Shown here piece by piece: positions 52,013 to 64,000 of a stretch of DNA of 64,000 nt. Below the pieces are notes generated by a model, which saw only the letters and a program-made list of their open reading frames with translations, made no database searches and was not told the origin of the DNA. The stretch's first letter is position 1; each line of letters starts with the position of its first letter. The stretch comes from Whitmania pigra (taxonomy: Eukaryota > Annelida > Clitellata > Hirudinida > Haemopidae), in NCBI GenBank assembly GCA_021613335.1, contig JAJTWR010000404.1, forward strand, positions 217,001 to 281,000, written 5' to 3'. Position numbers and translations under genes: made by a program.

Positions 52013-54152
52013 GAAATCTGAACATTTTGTTCAAATACGGCCACGGACTATCTTCACCCTTGTTCCTCTTATCTTCGCTAACGACACTAAAAATGGCTTC
52101 AAATGAAGCCATACTACGATATATTAAATCTTATCTTATATTATTATATGTATACAATATTATATATTAAAAAAGCTTCGGTATGACTAATCAACAATTT
52201 CCGATTTAAAACAAAAACGACCGGCGATAACCACAATAACAAAAGAGCGATGATCGGGAAGGGGAAGGTTCTCGAACGAACCAAAGAATAACAATCTAGA
52301 ATTTAAATTTTTTTAAAATAAATTAAACTAATTTAAAATGTTATTTATGTTACTTTGTAACGTCTTGCGCCAAAAAGGTAACGAATTAAAAGTATGACCA
52401 AAAATAGTAATTTGTTACAAGTAAGAGTACAAAATCTTTTTTGTAATTGTTACAAGTAAAAATTACCAAAAAATGTAATTAATTACAGTAACGAATTACA
52501 TGTAATTCGATACTGCACAACACTGTTTAAGAGTGCGTCAAAAATAATTTTCAAGTTAAAGTTTTTTATATGACTATAACAAGCCTTTGTTTATTGTTTG
52601 ATTTTCTATAAAATTATTTTCTCCGTTTTTGTAACGACATTGCAATAAGTGGCACACGTCACCGTCTTAATCAGTATTTTTATTATTTGGATGACCTTAA
52701 GAGGTCAAAAAGTACGAGTTAAGATCGTACGGCTGGTTTGTGTGATCGATGGAGGCGAACATAGAAACTAGGTTGTCAATGTAGCGACATCTTTAGAGCA
52801 ATGTTTCTTAAAATTGGTAAATTAATTTTAAACATATTTATTTATAAATTTAAAAATACGTTATTATTAATTTTGTTTTATTTATCATCGTTATTAAAAA
52901 ATTACATAAATATGTTTAATACTTGTTGTCTTATGGTAGATTCCACTAATAGATTCACAAAACACCTCTGCTTAGTGAAGTACCTGGCCTCATATATTCA
53001 TAAATGGGTGAATTGTTTACGCATTTTCATCTTTTGACATTTTTTTTTTTTTTTGAGGGCTTGTGAGCCAGTTCTCTCACATTATAACGATGTGGATCTA
53101 ATCCGTAACTCGGATGTTTGGAAGTCCAGTGGGAAAGAATTTATGAATTTAGATATGTTCGCCTCTGTACTTTCGGTACTCTTTCTTTTATTTGGTGAAT
53201 TAAATTTTGCCAAATTTATGACTATGAGCTAATTTTATTAATGATAATAATTGTATTAAATGTATTTAACAATTGCTTCTGAATGATCGATTCTCCTTTA
53301 TCATTCACAAAACACCCCTGATTATTATTATTAATAATTGTAATTAAAAAATATTAAATATAAATATTAAATCGTTAGCGATGTCCTCATTTTTTCAATG
53401 GTGTTTGGATGTTCTCTAGCAAGTATTTTTAAATTTGATATATTAAACTTTAAATTAGTTTATTAATTGTTATTGCGACAGCTTTGCGTCATGTTATTAA
53501 TATATAATTTGGGTATAACAATTTTTTATATTGTTGGTTCTGCTGATATAGATAAAAATTCATTGCGAACTTTCAATTCACCTCTTCTAAAGAAGAAATT
53601 TATTGTTAAATATTTTACTCAAATTTTCATTGAGTTCTCATCTTAAAAAAGAAATTGTTGTTTTGGATGGTCTTTTATTATAGGACCAAAAATAGTGGCG
53701 ACATCTATCGTAAAGTGCTTTAGTATGCAATTCGCAAGGCATTGTGTGAAACACCCCTATTTTTGATAATATCATAGCAATAAATATTTAGATAATAAAT
53801 ATGTCACGTATGATATTTGTCTAATTCATTGATTATTTGGATGACCTTAAAAGGCCAAACAGTATGAGTCGAGGTCAGGCGGTTTGTGTGTATTGTCGAA
53901 GAAAGGTGTGTCAAACTAGTTTGTCATTAAAGCGACATCTTTCAAACAGATTCTTTATTAAATTTGGTAAATTTGATTTTTTCCAAAATTATGTTTATAA
54001 GCTATTTTATTAATATTAGCAATTGTATTAAATATATTTAACAATTGTTTCTGAATCATCAATTTTCCTGACTTTATCATTCACAAACATCCCTGCTTAG
54101 AAAACTGCATGGCCTCAAATAAGTAAAGGTGAATTTGTCATAGCAATTTAAC

Positions 54153-54312
54153 TTGCATATCTGTGAAAATTTTATACAATTATATTATAAAATTATGTTA
54201 TGTAATGAAAAATATAGTTAAGATTCGATTATTTGCATATCTGTGAAAATTTTATACAATTATATTATAAAATTATGTTATGTAATGAAAAATATAGTTA
54301 AGATTCGATTAT
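54153..54312. repeat. 80-bp tandem duplication
   Basis: 54153-54232 and 54233-54312 are identical by eye, both starting TTGCATATCTGTGAAAATTT. A single-copy version occurs at 44140, 17470, 54835 and 58625. Confidence 0.95.
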
Positions 54313-55489
54313 TTGGGTGGCATTAAAATAGTGCCAAATAGAAAAAGTTAAGAGTGTAAAAATTCACGTCTTTCCTCCGCAGCCATGCAAACGATTTCTT
54401 AGGAGCAAAAACATGATACCGGGTTGCAATGTTTTACTTTTAATCAAAATGCCACCTTTGTAATAGTAATAATAATATTAAATAAAATAAAATGAAATAC
54501 ACAATTAAATTAAATATTTAACAATTCTCAATCATTAATTCGATAGGCATTTAGTTATTTCAAGTTGATCAAGCGCCATCTGTTTCTGACGATTTAAGTG
54601 CTTCTGGTTTATTTGGTTGGGTTTGCCATGGGTCGAGAGGTACGATTGGTTTGGTTTGTTGTTAGGGAGATGGGAATTTTGGATTGTGTTGTCCTTATAG
54701 GGACATTTTTCGAACATATTCTTTTGTAACATCAGAAATTTTTCGAAAAATAAAATTAAATGTTATTTTACTTATTTTTATTAATAATATTTAAATTTAA
54801 TATTTTTAACGGGTGATTGACGGATGCTATGAAAATTTTATACAATTATATTATATTAAAAAACTACGTTATTTAATGAAATATATAGTCATAACTCTGT
54901 ATTGATCTTCAATGTCATGTATATGTTTATTTTTTTAATGGTTTTGTGACCAAAACATTCTTCAATATCATTACATCAAAAACACTTCTGCTAAAACAGC
55001 AAGTATGGTTAAATATTTAAGTCAAATCTTTATCGAAGTATGATGTGGAAACCTGTTCGTAGATTTGTTTATTTTTGATGTTATTGCGACCGTCATTAAA
55101 AAATATTAATTCAACCAGCCAACCAACCAACCAGACGGCAAATCTCTTCATGATTATTTTTTAAAATTTAAATAAAATAATTTTTTTAAAATTATAATTT
55201 AAATTTATATATAATTGGATGGATGGCTATAATTTAAATTATATATAAATTTATTTAAATTTTATCATATTATGTTAAATTATATATAAATTTAAATTAA
55301 AATAACATTTTCTATCATCAACGAATTCTTCAAATTCAATTTTATCTTGAGCATTTTAAAACACCTTTGATAAGAGCGCAACATGTCGTTAAACATTTAA
55401 AAAGTAAAAATTTTGAGAAAAATTGATGGCGTCTTTTGAAAACAAAGGAAATATAATTTAAAATAGTGAGAGGTTATAAACAAAACTTT

Positions 55490-56040
55490 CTGAATGAAGT
55501 TTTCAACAATGCTCACTGTACCTGCTTTTGTTAATTTTATTTTTTCTTATTATCCTTATTATTAATGTAATTATTTAATATTTATAAGAATATTATTGTT
55601 ATAATTCATGCATTAATAATTACAGTTAATAATATCATTACTAGTTGTTGCAGGATGATCGATTATAATGAATATTTTAACAAAACTTTGCATTTTTTAA
55701 AAACACCCCTGCTAAGAAAACAGTGCCATTAAAGAATGTGCTCGTAATGGAGTCGATATCTGTACTCTGTAAATGATATTTTGGATGGTCATCTTTTCCA
55801 CGACCGAAAATACTCAAACGGAAATTGCTAACAACCCTTGGGTATTTGTGATGATTATCTATAGCTGCCATGTAAACAGAAAATTATTTGGAAAAAAAAT
55901 CTATTATGAGATTATTTGAAATTTAAATATTTTAAATAATTTATTATTATTATTATTATTATTAATATTATTTTTAATTTTCCTTTATGGCAACATCTTT
56001 TGAACACATTCTTTCCTAACGTTGGCAAATTAAATTTTGC
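55490..56040. repeat. internally deleted copy D of the 1.2-kb segment
   Basis: Begins like copy A (GCTCACTGTACCTGCT) then jumps directly to TTAATTTTATTTTTTCTTAT, skipping about 600 bp including the first two-hairpin module. Confidence 0.75.
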
Positions 56041-56100
56041 GGAAATTAAAATTGTATTTTATGATATTATTTTTAATAATTATATTAAAATATATTTAAT

Positions 56101-57774
56101 TAGATGTGCCGGATGTTCCCTTCTTATGAACACACCGTTAAAAAAACTAGAAAACATACTGGCTTCGTAAACATAACATGAACATGTGACTGTACTTAAC
56201 ATGATTCTGTATGTAATAATTATTGATTATTATTTTATTTATTATTTTTTTCGAAGGCTGGTTGGCCTGTTCTCTCGCAAGTCATTGTAAAGCAGATATT
56301 TCTCCATCTTTTGTAGTAATTAAAATATGTTAAATTCATTGATAACATATTGAAATACAAAAAGTTAAGTTATTTGAAGTAATTTCCTATTGGTTAAGTG
56401 ATTAATATTAAGGTCATCCAAATAATAAAAAGCAGATTAAGACGGTGACGTGTGCCACTTAAATACTTATTGCAATGACGTTACAAAACGGAGCAAATAA
56501 TTTTACAAAAAATAAAACACTAAGCAAAGGCTTGTTATAGTCATACACAAAACTTGATGTCGCCATAAAGAAAAAATAATGATAATAATTAATAATAATT
56601 TATTTTAAATATTTACATATAAATTTCAAATAATCTCGTAATTGATTTTTTTAAAGAAATATTTTTTTTGTTTTCATAGCTGCTGAGATAATCATCACAT
56701 ATACCCAAGGGTTGTTATTAATTTCCATTTGCAAAACCTGACCATCCAAAATATCACCGACTAAAGACAAAACCTTGTGCCCAAGGCGCGCACATTCGAC
56801 TTTAATATTTAAGGGTGTGCTGCTTGCTTAGCAGAGGTGTTTTTAAAAAATGACAAGTTTTGATAAAATATTAATTAGAATCGATCCTGCAACAACTAGT
56901 AATGATAACATTAACTGTAATAATAAGTACAATAATTTTAATAATAATATTAATATAAATATATGTCTTTACAAAGGCAAAAGAATTATGATAATTATAT
57001 TAATAATAAAAATAGCAATAACATTAACATTAATAATAATAATAATAATATAATATTGTATAATTATATTAATATTTGTTATGTATATTAATTTTAATAC
57101 TATTTATTTTTATAAAATAAATGTTATTATTAGAATTTTTAGTTATTTATTATTATAATTTTTATAATATTTATTATATTTATTAATATTACATTACAAT
57201 ATATATAATATGCATAATATATTTTTTACATTATATAATATAATTATTAATTTATTATATAAAATAGAAACTATTTAAAATAACGTAATATTTAAAACAT
57301 GTTCTATTTCAATAGATAAGTGTCAGTTCAAATGAACTCAATCAATTTTGAAAAATTTTCTAAAAACATTTATAATTTGATACAATAAACAATGGTATAT
57401 TGTTTGTAGGTGTTTTTGAAAAGTTCTAAATGATTTTTTTTAAATAACCCTGCTTAAATTAAAATTATTTAATAATTTAAAAGATAAAAAATAATTTTAT
57501 GAAAGATAAGCATATTTATGCTTACAAGTAAATGATTTAATGTCATTTCAACTTTATTTATTAATCATTACTTAATAGCTTTAATAGATTCATAATTATT
57601 AAAATAACATTAATAATAAAAATAGCAGTGACTAATAAATTAAAAGTTATGCAAGTATACGGTTAATAGAATTAGAAATGTGTTGGTCAAATTATCAGAA
57701 GCCATGTCTGTTTTAATGTGTTTTTTGTCTTTTTCCCTGCTGGTTAAGCTTGTCACTCTTCTTTTTTACAAAAC
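56101..57774. repeat. mixed-orientation repeat units
   Basis: A minus first-hairpin relative, GGCTGGTTGGCC, at 56256-56267; plus boxes at 56822-56845 (complete) and 57405-57418 (decayed). 57000-57300 is AT-only. 57460-57730 duplicates 27460-27720. No gene; the 67-codon frame at 56850 is Asn/Ile-rich unit DNA. Confidence 0.65.
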
Positions 57775-58365
57775 CCATAAAAACTCAAAGAAACCCAATG
57801 AAAACCCAAAGAAAATTCAAGATACTTAAACCCAAAAAACCTAAAGATAACCCAAAGAAACTCAAAAAAAACTCAAAGAAACCCCTAGCCCTAAATAAAC
57901 AAAACCCAAAAAAATCAAAGATACCTTAAAAACTTAAAGAAACCCAAAGGAAACCCAAAAAACCTAAAGAAAACCCAAAGAAAACTAAAGAAACCCCAAA
58001 GAAAACTCAAGAAACTAAAAAAACCTCAAAGAAACCCAAAGAAAACCTTAAAGAAACTCAAAGAAACCCCTAAACGTTAACTAAAAAAAAAACCAAAGAA
58101 ACTCAAAAAAACTCAAAGAAACCACTAACCCTAGATAAACAAAACCCAAATAAATCAAAGATACCAAAAAACTTAAAGAAACCCAAAGAAACCCAAAGCA
58201 AACCCAAAGCAAACCCAAAGAAACCCCACAGAAAACTCAAGAAACTCAAAAAAAACCTCAAAGAAACCCAATGTAAACCAAAAAAACCTAAAGAAAACCC
58301 AAAGAAAACTCAAGAAACTTAAAAAAAAACTCAAAGAAAACCAAAGAAACCCCAAAAAACCTAAT
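57775..58365. repeat. AAACCCAAAG-type minisatellite with higher-order period
   Basis: Dozens of variants of AAACCCAAAGAAA and AAACTCAAAGAAA in a block of almost only A and C with some G. A larger unit recurs: CTAAATAAACAAAACCC (about 57890) and CTAGATAAACAAAACCC (about 58130), so a period near 235-240 bp is likely. The minus strand gives Phe/Gly/Leu repeats, not a real protein. Confidence 0.9.
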
Positions 58366-58775
58366 AATTATTATTTAATGTAATCAGAAAAATTATTAAA
58401 AACTAAAATATTAAATTATATTAATTAATAACAATAGCTACCATTAATAATCAAAAGCAGCTTCGAATAAATTCAATTAGAATTACATCAGATTCACAAA
58501 ATATTATTGCTGTAACATGTTTCAACAATATTAATAATAATAAATGAAATTAATAAATATATTTTATAATAATAATAATTCACTAATTCAGAATGCAATT
58601 GGTAGCAGACATTATCTGATGATGCCGTGAAAATTTTATGCAATTATATTATATTATAAAATTATGTTATGTAATGAAATATATAGCCATATCTTCATAG
58701 TGATCTTCAACATTACATATATATTAATTTTTGTGAATGGTTTTGTGACCAAAACATACTTTAATATCATTACAT

Positions 58776-58882
58776 CAAAAACACCTCTGCTAAAACAGCA
58801 AGCATGGTTAAATATTTATGTAAAATCTCCATTGAGGTCTTACGAGATCATATGTCCACTTAATTTTGATGGTCCTGCGACC
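58776..58882 (-). repeat. canonical two-hairpin module (GGTC tetraloop)
   Basis: Second box AAAAACACCTCTGCTAAAAC at 58777-58796; first hairpin GGTCCTGCGACC at 58871-58882. A close sister of 17630-17735. Confidence 0.8.
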
Positions 58883-59667
58883 GTCATTAAAAAATATTAA
58901 ATATAAATTTTAAATCGTTAGCGATGTCCTCATTAGTTCAATGGTGTTGTATTTGGATGATTGGCTGGCAAGTTCTCTCGAAAGTATTTTTAAAATTGAT
59001 GTATTAAACTTTAAATTAGTTCATTAATTGTTATTGCTACATCATTTCATCATGTTATTTATATATTTATATAATGGGTGTAACAATTTTTTTATATGGT
59101 CGCTTAATTAACAATTAATTAACTTCATCGAGAACTTGTCAAATCACCTCTTGTAAAGAAAAAGCTTATTGTTTTATTTTCTAAACAATTACAAAAACAC
59201 CCCTGTTTTTGGTAATGCCATAGCAATAAATAATTAACATGATGATAAATATGTCATTATTATAATTTTTTTTCTATTGCATTGATTGTTTGGATGACCT
59301 TAAGAGGTCAAACATTATGACTTGAGGTCAGACGGTTAGTTTGTATGGTCGATGGGAGGTATGGAATTTTAAACTAGTTTGTCATTAAAGCGACATTTTT
59401 CAAACAAATTCTTTCTTAAATTTGGTGAATTAAATTTTACCAAAAATATGATTATAAGCTAATTTTATGGTCTAAAAATATATTTAAAATTAGTTTTATT
59501 TGTTATAGAAGCATACTTGAATACAGTACAAGGCCGTTAAGCGAACACTAATCCGCGAATTCACTTAAGCTGATAAAAAACTTTGGATCCCAATTTTTAT
59601 TCTGTCGTCAGGCAATCTCCTCTAGTTGGAGCATTCATTATAGATTCTTTTGGATAGCACCTAGGCC

Positions 59668-60035
59668 CAGTGATTCCGAGTACTTAAGTACACAAGTACA
59701 CAAGTACTTAAATACATTTGTTGTAATTAAGTATTTATACTTAAGTCCTTTCACGATTGTGTACTTAGTACTTGTACTTTGAATACATTTTTAATAATTA
59801 TTAATAAGTACATTTTAAGTACTTTACAATTTTTTTTTAAATAATGTAACAGACTCTGACAAATATTTTGAAACACTGCTTCTTTTAAAGAAAAATAAGC
59901 AATTTTATTGATAAATGTAAATTCTGTTACACTTGTCTTAACATTGTATTGAAGATAATGAATATTATTTCTGATCAATGAAGGTCCCCAAAAGTACTTG
60001 TACTTCTACTTAAGTACATTGACTACAACGTACTG
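59668..60035. mobile_element. 368-bp hAT-type miniature element
   Basis: Ends CAGTGATTCC and TACAACGTACTG; flanks CCTAGGCC (59660-59667) and CGTAGGCC (60036-60043), an 8-bp duplication with one mismatch. Both ends carry multiple AGTACTTAAGTACA-like subterminal words. The sister unit at 44691-44725 (CACCTTGGCCTTTATG) lacks the insert. No coding region. Confidence 0.8.
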
Positions 60036-61020
60036 CGTAGGCCGTTATGTTTCTCAGTAATTTTATTAATCTTTAAATTAATTTATTTGTAATTATCATG
60101 TTATTAATATCATCTGTTGCTAATTATGGATAGACTTAGTCGAATTTAGTTATAATGCAGTAAGAGATTTTGGAAAAGTTGACGTTTTCATAAAAAGTTT
60201 ATTTTGTTAATGGGCAGAGTACTAATTTAAATTTTGATGTGTTGAAAAAGCAATGGAAAAAATTAATTAAAAAAAAAATTGACCAACATTTCGAGATATA
60301 GAGCACTAAAGATTTTTTAATTTTTGCTGAATTTAAAAACTGCAAAACGCATCTGGATGAAACTTTTCATGTATTTAGAACATTATATTATAAGCAAACT
60401 TGACAAAATATTATTGATTATAAATGTTAAGTTGTCAAAATATTTTATTTCAAAAAGTGGAAGTTTTGCAAATATTTCTCATTTTCTGAGCAGCATTCTT
60501 CTAAAACCATGAATCTCAAAATATTAATTTTTATATTATTTATTAGGTTAAAATTAACCAAACAAATCCCTTAAATAGAATTATTCTCTCTTATTTTGCA
60601 ACGTTAGTTGTCATATTACGTATGGCCAATTTGCAAAATATCTTCTAATTCACGGTTACATTTTGTAATTCCCCATTGAATAAATCATTTTTTTTTGAGT
60701 CTGTAAAAGTCTTTGCGTATTGTTTGTTCTTTAAAATGCAAAAAACACCACTGTTTTGATAACGCTGTAACAATAAGTATTAACAATAAGAAGCACATGT
60801 CGGAGCTGTAGTTTCAAGTGGTAGATTATTTGGATGACCTTAAAAGGTCAAATCGAGGTCGGAGGGTTGGTTTGTATGGTCGATGGAAGGTGTGGAATTT
60901 CAAACTAGTTGTGTCATTAAAGCGACATCTTCTGAAAATATTCTTTCTTAATATTGGTGAAATTTTGCCAAATTTATGTTTATAAGTTATTTTTCTTATT
61001 ATTAATAACTGTATTAAATA

Positions 61021-61178
<158 letters not shown>

Positions 61179-62479
61179 TAAAGAATTTTTCCGGTCTTTA
61201 TTCAAATATTTAATAATATATAATATAAAATATATATTATTATATATTTATATATATATTATATATTGTAATAATATTATATATATCTATAATCTTATAT
61301 ATAAATATTATATATTTAATAATATTATTAAATATTAATTACATTTAAATACAAATATAAATTATAATATAAACATTTAAAAAGTAAAAATTTTGAGAGA
61401 ATTGATGGTGTCTTTTGAAAACAAAGGAAAAATATTTAAAATAGTGAGTGGTTATAATCAAAATTTTCTGAATGAAGTTTTCGACAATGCTCACTGTACC
61501 TGCTCATTATAATTGTTGTTGTTAATAATAACAATAATAATAACTTTCATAATAGATAAATATAATTTAAAACAATAATAGTAACATAATTAATTAAAAT
61601 ATATAATTATATTTTAAATATTAATTTAATAATTTTTATAATAAACTGTTATATAATGAATAAATACAGAAACGTCGTTAACTGTAATAAGTTTTTGTAT
61701 ATTGTTTGTTCTTCTCTAAAATGCAAAAAACACCACTGTTTCGATAACGCTATGTCAATAAGTATTTAAGAAGCACATGTCGTCGCAAATTGTCCATTAG
61801 GTTATCCTCTATTATTTGGGTGGCCTAAAGAGGTCAAATAGTGTCAAAAAGGTAAAATGGTGTTTGATAATTTTTCGTTCAATTATTATTGCTTATTTTA
61901 AAACGAGGATTTAATTTTGATTTTTATTTAGAAAATGTCTTAAAAATTCATTGAGAACTTCTCAAATCACCTCAAAATAGAAATTGTTAACAGTCTATTG
62001 GTGCATGTGAAGAATATCACAACTGCAGAAACATGTTGAATCTACAAATGTTTGTGGTAGATCATAAATAGCATTATAAATTAAATAAGATTAAAAAAAT
62101 TAATAAAATTTGTTTGCAGACACAATTTTAACTAATTCATTTATAATTGTTGTTAATTTTATTTTTTCTTATTATCCATATTATTAATTATTTAATATTT
62201 ATAAGAATATTATTATTATAATGAATGTATTTATTATTACAGTTAATAATATCATTACTGCAGGATGATCTATTATAATGAATATTTTAACAAAACTTTG
62301 CATTTTTTTAAAAACACCTCTGCTAAGAAAGCAGCATATCCTTAAAGCCGAATGTGCACGCATTGGAGTTGACATTTGTGTTCCGTATGTGATATTTTGG
62401 ATGATCATCTTTTACACGACCGAAAATACTCAAACGAAAATTGCTAACAATCCTTAGGTATATGTAATGATTATCTACA
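61179..62479 (-). repeat. two-hairpin units, minus orientation, with 1.2-kb segment copy C
   Basis: 61468-62479 is copy C of the 1.2-kb segment, cut off at 62479 where it meets the 62480-62705 segment. Second boxes at 61725-61744 and 62310-62334; first hairpins at 61822-61835 and 62403-62421. No gene. Confidence 0.8.
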
Positions 62480-63755
62480 AATCTTAAATGCTTCTTGCAG
62501 TGATCCACAACATCCGCCGTCAAGTAGATCGCGAAAACAGAAAAAGTGAAAAGTTTGTCTTGTCATTGAGCACTTAGGCAGTACCGAAAGTACAGAGGCG
62601 AACATCTCTAAATTCATAAATTCTTTCCCACTGGACTACCAAACATCCGAGTTACGTATTAGTTCCACGGAGTTCGCAACACCAGTCAGTCGTCGTGATT
62701 TTTTAGTTTGCATATGCTTTGACGTCAGCAGTGTCTGCAAGTTTTGCTGTTTGTTTACTTTCCATCGTTATTCAACGTTGCCTCAGCCAATACAATGACC
62801 TGTGTACTCTTGTGTGAAACCTGTGATAATTGTCACATCAAGGGTTGTTTATTATTTTTAATCACTAAGAAATATCTGTCTTCAAATCAAAGACCGCCGG
62901 AAAAATTAATTTGCCACATACTCGCCAAACTATTGCTCAGGAAATTTCACTTAAATATTGAAAATACGTTGTTCTCTTAAGAAAGGTGTTTTCTAATATT
63001 ACTCATTGCGAATGCTAAAAAAAATTTAAAATTAATTCTTTGATTTAAAAAATATAACAATAATTGAATGAAAGGTAAAAAAAATGACATATTTGCGCTT
63101 TTACCGTCATTTATATATTTTCATTATACAGTAGTTTTTACATAGAAAATTATAATATTATATTATTATCATCCGTTTTTTTAAACGCAATAATAATTGA
63201 ATGAAAAAATATAAAATACCATATTTATTATTAAGTATTATAAAGTAGTATCAAAACTAGTCGATTATACAATAGCTTTAACATAAGCAAAATTATTAAA
63301 ATAATGCTATTAATAGTAATATTAATTATTGAAATTAATGATAATAATATTAATCACCAAACCTGCAGAAAATTTCTTAGAATAAAATAATTTAACATAA
63401 ACAAATCATTTTATATTTCATGACATTACTAATGAATTTAACATTATAATTAATTATTTATAATTTCTACCAAATATAGAGAAGTATCTGAATTACAATG
63501 ACTAGCGAGAGATCTGGCCAATCAGCCATAAAAAAAAGGAAGAAGTAAGACCGATGCGTTTGATTGCAGGATCACATTAACTATAATGAGGCCAGTGAGA
63601 TATCTAAGCAGAGGTGTTTTCTTAATAATACGATAAAAGAATGGAACATCCGGCAAAACGAATTAAGTACATTTATGTGTAATTTGTATTAATAATAACA
63701 TGTCACATATTAATAAATTTAGCAGAAGTTAATTTACCAGCTTTAAGAAAGAATG
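62480..63755 (+). repeat. two-hairpin units, plus orientation
   Basis: 62480-62705 duplicates 8960-9190. First hairpins at 62877-62895 (GTCTTCAAATCAAAGACC) and 63515-63528; second boxes at 62970-62993 and 63601-63620. 63397-63762 duplicates 5693-6052. No gene. Confidence 0.75.
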
Positions 63756-63985
<230 letters not shown>

Positions 63986-64000
63986 ATTAAACTCTACAAT

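Larger units (their letters stand above)
51160..52525 (-). mobile_element. internally deleted hAT transposon, 1366 bp
   Basis: Terminal inverted repeats CAGTGTTGT and ACAACACTG are bounded by perfect 8-bp duplications TTTAAGAG at 51152-51159 and 52526-52533. Both ends are rich in subterminal GTTACAAGTAAAAGTA-like words, typical of hAT subterminal binding sites. An uninterrupted relative of the target lies at 47290-47420. Confidence 0.9.
52534..56100 (-). repeat. two-hairpin units, minus orientation
   Basis: Second boxes at 52957-52980, 53307-53322, 53578-53597, 53746-53762, 54084-54107, 54977-55000, 55357-55381 and 55700-55724. First hairpins at 52693-52706, 53058-53069, 53669-53687, 53843-53856 and 55787-55805. 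No gene. Confidence 0.75.
58366..61020 (-). repeat. two-hairpin units, minus orientation
   Basis: Second boxes at 58776-58800, 59150-59166, 59197-59212 and 60743-60760; first hairpins at 58871-58882, 59296-59309 and 60836-60849. 60120-60700 holds no box or motif I recognise. No gene. Confidence 0.7.

Noticed and set aside
54153..54312. 80-bp tandem duplication as a regulatory repeat.
   Set aside because: It duplicates ordinary unit DNA with no conserved regulatory word; more likely a simple slippage or repair event.
58173..58355. Phe/Gly/Leu-rich minus-strand frame in the minisatellite.
   Set aside because: It is the translation of a tandem repeat without unique sequence.

Overview
The window is a strongly AT-rich stretch of a metazoan genome, most likely an aquatic invertebrate; the phylum cannot be settled from the sequence. 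The eukaryotic assignment rests on a spliced gene with a PAN/apple plus fucolectin-type (F5/8C-like) architecture, R2-clade and CR1-like non-LTR retrotransposons, hAT DNA transposons with 8-bp target duplications, and very long (ATT)n/(AAT)n and (GAT)n microsatellites. Only one host gene is convincing: a four-exon secreted lectin-like gene at 41312-42703 (+), reconstructed here with a 25-nt microexon. Most other long open frames are translated microsatellites.

Layout. 1-1376 repeat units; 1377-2100 a 5'-truncated R2-clade fragment; 2101-12600 plus-oriented repeat units; 12600-18185 minus-oriented units with a small LINE remnant near 13088; 18186-20082 a dead R2-like reverse transcriptase on the minus strand; 20083-26800 units (mostly minus) and large ATT arrays; 27300-33160 plus-oriented units; 33171-36841 a nearly intact CR1-like LINE; 36880-38470 two (GAT)n arrays around plus units; 38680-40900 minus units; 41312-42703 the lectin-like gene; 43790-56100 minus units with two hAT insertions (49862-50965 and 51160-52525); 57775-58365 an AAACCCAAAG-type minisatellite; 58366-62479 minus units with a 368-bp hAT-type miniature element (59668-60035); 62480-64000 plus units and a terminal AAT array.

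The dominant and most unusual feature is a hyper-abundant dispersed repeat, about 85-90 recognisable copies by eye, that fills nearly all the apparently empty DNA. Every good copy has the same two-part core: a short hairpin whose stem sequence changes between copies while pairing is kept (GGTCTTG/CAAGACC, GATCTT/AGATC, GGTC/GACC, TGGC/GCCA and others), flanked by a fixed CATCCAAAA-like box, then 50-80 variable bases, then a second box CTCTTAGCAGAGGTGTTTTT that itself forms a hairpin followed by a T run. Copies lie head-to-tail in long orientation blocks that switch strand only a few times. The covarying stem, fixed spacing and terminator-like T run suggest a structured RNA gene family or an unusual non-autonomous mobile element. 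I do not recognise it as any named family. Younger insertions (hAT, micro-retroposons, LINE) sit inside these units, and uninterrupted sister copies elsewhere in the window serve as empty sites.
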